This document shows positions 4,828-5,923 of a stretch of DNA of 5,923 nt, piece after piece. The stretch is from an uncultured Syntrophobacteraceae bacterium (GTDB lineage Bacteria; Desulfobacterota; Syntrophobacteria; Syntrophobacterales; Syntrophobacteraceae). Location of the stretch: the NCBI GenBank assembly GCA_937889795.1, contig CALBZH010000287.1, forward strand, positions 1 to 5,923, given 5' to 3'. The notes below the pieces were generated by a model. The model was not told the DNA's origin, did not search any database, and saw only the letters and a program-made list of their open reading frames with translations. The translations under genes and the position numbers were made by a program. Every line of letters starts with the position of its first letter. Positions within the stretch are counted from its first letter, which is position 1.

Positions 4828-5923
4828 TTACGGCTGGGCCAGATGCCGTGCCGGCTCGGGCTCCGCGGAATGGACCACCAGGACAGGGATTCGCAGCCGA
4901 TGACGAACGGTGGACACCGTTTCGCCATGGACAAGGTCTTCGATGCCGCGGTGCCCGTGCGAGCCCAGCACCAGCATGTCGAGCCGAGTCTCGTGCGCGG
5001 CGCGGACGATTCCCTCGGCGGGTCTCCCGAACTGCAAGACGACCGTCACGGGCAGGTCCGGCCGCTCCACTTCACGGGCGAGCTCCTCGAGATACAGTTC
5101 ATCCGAATGGGCGTGAAGGCTGGCGCTGCTCTCCCCCAGCACCATGACGCCGGGGGAATCCACCACGTGGATGAGAACCAAAGCTGCGTGATTGGCTTGA
5201 GCGAGGCTCAGCGCCGCAGACAGGATGTGAGAGTCACCCGCCGAATGCTGCAGGGCCGCCCCCACCCGGTGCACCTTCAGGGGTTGGATTCGGGATACAA
5301 CCTGCTGGCTCGCCGTGGCGACGCCGCTGCCCCAGCTCTTGCTTCCCCGAAGCCACGGCCAAGCCACCAGGGCAATGAGGAATCCTCCCAGGAAGAGCGC
5401 GGCCGGGATCGCAGCCAGCCAAACCCATTGTGAACCCGTGCCTACCCACCCGGCGATTTCTTCCATGACGAGCTTCGCGTTCAATCCGATGATCAGGGCT
5501 GCGACGCTCCAAGCCAGTACGGTGACCCATCGCCGGTTGGCGAAGCTCCCCATCTTGCGCGGATCGGAGGTGAAGTGAATCAGCGGAACGATGGCGAACG
5601 GAAGCTGGAGGCTCAAGACGACCTGGGACAGGACCAGGAGGCGGTAAATGCCTTCGCTGCCGGCGAGGCTAATGGCCGCAACGGCGGGCACGAGGGCCAC
5701 GAGCCGGGTGACCAGTCGACGCACCCACGGTGTCAGCCGCAAATTGAGGAACCCCTCCATCACCACCTGGCCGGAAATGGTGCCGGTGATCGTCGAGCTC
5801 TGGCCGGCGGCCAGCAGGGCCACGGCAAAGGCATATGGAGCGACGGATTCCCCGAGGAGACGTTCAAGAAGCGTGTGGGCCTGCTCGATCTCGGTGACGA
5901 CGATTCCCTGTCTATGAAAAACA
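4828..5923 (-). CDS. Nramp metal-ion transporter fused to a Usp domain (5' end missing)
   Basis: The frame is open to the window edge, so the start and roughly the first seven transmembrane helices are missing; 364 residues are visible. Residues 1-200 are the C-terminal part of an Nramp (MntH-like) proton-coupled Mn2+/Fe2+ importer: LLERLLGESVAPYAFAVALL then AAGQSSTITGTISGQVVMEG (TM8), TM9 near VTRLVALVPAVAAISLAG, TM10 with LSQVVLSLQLPFAIVPLIHF then TSD, TM11 near VLAWSVAALIIGLNAKL, and a twelfth helix WVWLAAIPAALFLGGFLIAL. The TM10 Gln implicated in metal coordination is present. The DPGN (TM1) and MPH (TM6) metal-site motifs would lie outside the window. After a linker, residues ~218-353 form a universal stress protein domain with HRVGAALQ, ALVLIHVVD and the nucleotide loop GSHGHRGIEDLVHGET (4918-4965). 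This follows G-x2-G-x9-G but has Glu where Ser/Thr is usual. The Usp domain would sit in the cytoplasm and may gate or tune transport in response to ATP, which is inference. The transport domain is certain; the exact metal is not. Confidence 0.95.
   Translation of the reverse strand, partial: VFHRQGIVVTEIEQAHTLLERLLGESVAPYAFAVALLAAGQSSTITGTISGQVVMEGFLNLRLTPWVRRLVTRLVALVPAVAAISLAGSEGIYRLLVLSQVVLSLQLPFAIVPLIHFTSDPRKMGSFANRRWVTVLAWSVAALIIGLNAKLVMEEIAGWVGTGSQWVWLAAIPAALFLGGFLIALVAWPWLRGSKSWGSGVATASQQVVSRIQPLKVHRVGAALQHSAGDSHILSAALSLAQANHAALVLIHVVDSPGVMVLGESSASLHAHSDELYLEELAREVERPDLPVTVVLQFGRPAEGIVRAAHETRLDMLVLGSHGHRGIEDLVHGETVSTVRHRLRIPVLVVHSAEPEPARHLAQP

Noticed and set aside
4843..5433. Plus-strand frame of 196 codons opposite the transporter
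   Set aside because: Antisense to the clear Nramp-Usp coding sequence; no domain seen.
1..5923. tRNA, rRNA, CRISPR array, transposase or phage genes
   Set aside because: I looked on both strands and saw none. The only mobile-type signal is the short non-coding element at 4677-4759.

Overview
This is a GC-rich bacterial fragment of about 5.9 kb (by eye around 60% G+C), most likely the end of a metagenome or draft-genome contig. The first 44 bases are not biological: they match the reverse complement of an Illumina TruSeq indexed adapter, apparently index 23. Genomic sequence therefore begins at about base 45, and nothing can be said about what lies upstream. The taxon cannot be fixed. The gene types, an exported MsrA, and a small GTCATCCCGGC-ended dispersed-type repeat fit a Gram-negative of the former Deltaproteobacteria (Desulfobacterota/Syntrophobacterales-like). 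That placement is inference.

Layout. (1) 133-3671, plus strand: four genes in one direction, probably one transcription unit. They are a two-helix membrane protein of unknown function; a small acidic protein with a B-box-like double zinc-binding module; a GT-B glycosyltransferase of the GT4 type; and a second GT-B protein resembling the MurG/GT28 superfamily. Genes 1 and 2, and genes 3 and 4, are each joined by an ATGA stop/start overlap; 82 bases separate the two pairs. (2) 3672-3874: a spacer holding a long imperfect hairpin. (3) 3875-4558, plus: an exported peptide methionine sulfoxide reductase A with a CxxC active site. (4) 4559-4827: the spacer between converging genes, holding an 83-bp inverted-repeat element and a second stem-loop. 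(5) 4828-5923, minus: the 3' part of an Nramp-family metal-ion transporter fused to a C-terminal universal stress protein (Usp) domain. Its N-terminal part lies beyond the window edge.

How they may work together. The two glycosyltransferases are probably consecutive or paired enzymes in building a surface glycan or glycoconjugate; donor and acceptor cannot be read from sequence. The membrane/zinc-finger pair is translationally coupled and may form a complex, but its role is unknown. MsrA repairs oxidised methionine in the envelope. The Nramp-Usp protein would import Mn2+/Fe2+ under control of a cytoplasmic nucleotide-binding domain. Both fit oxidative or metal stress, but they are convergent and not an operon. 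I found no convincing previously undescribed system. The items most worth a second look are the Nramp-Usp fusion, the zinc-finger/membrane pair and the repeat element.
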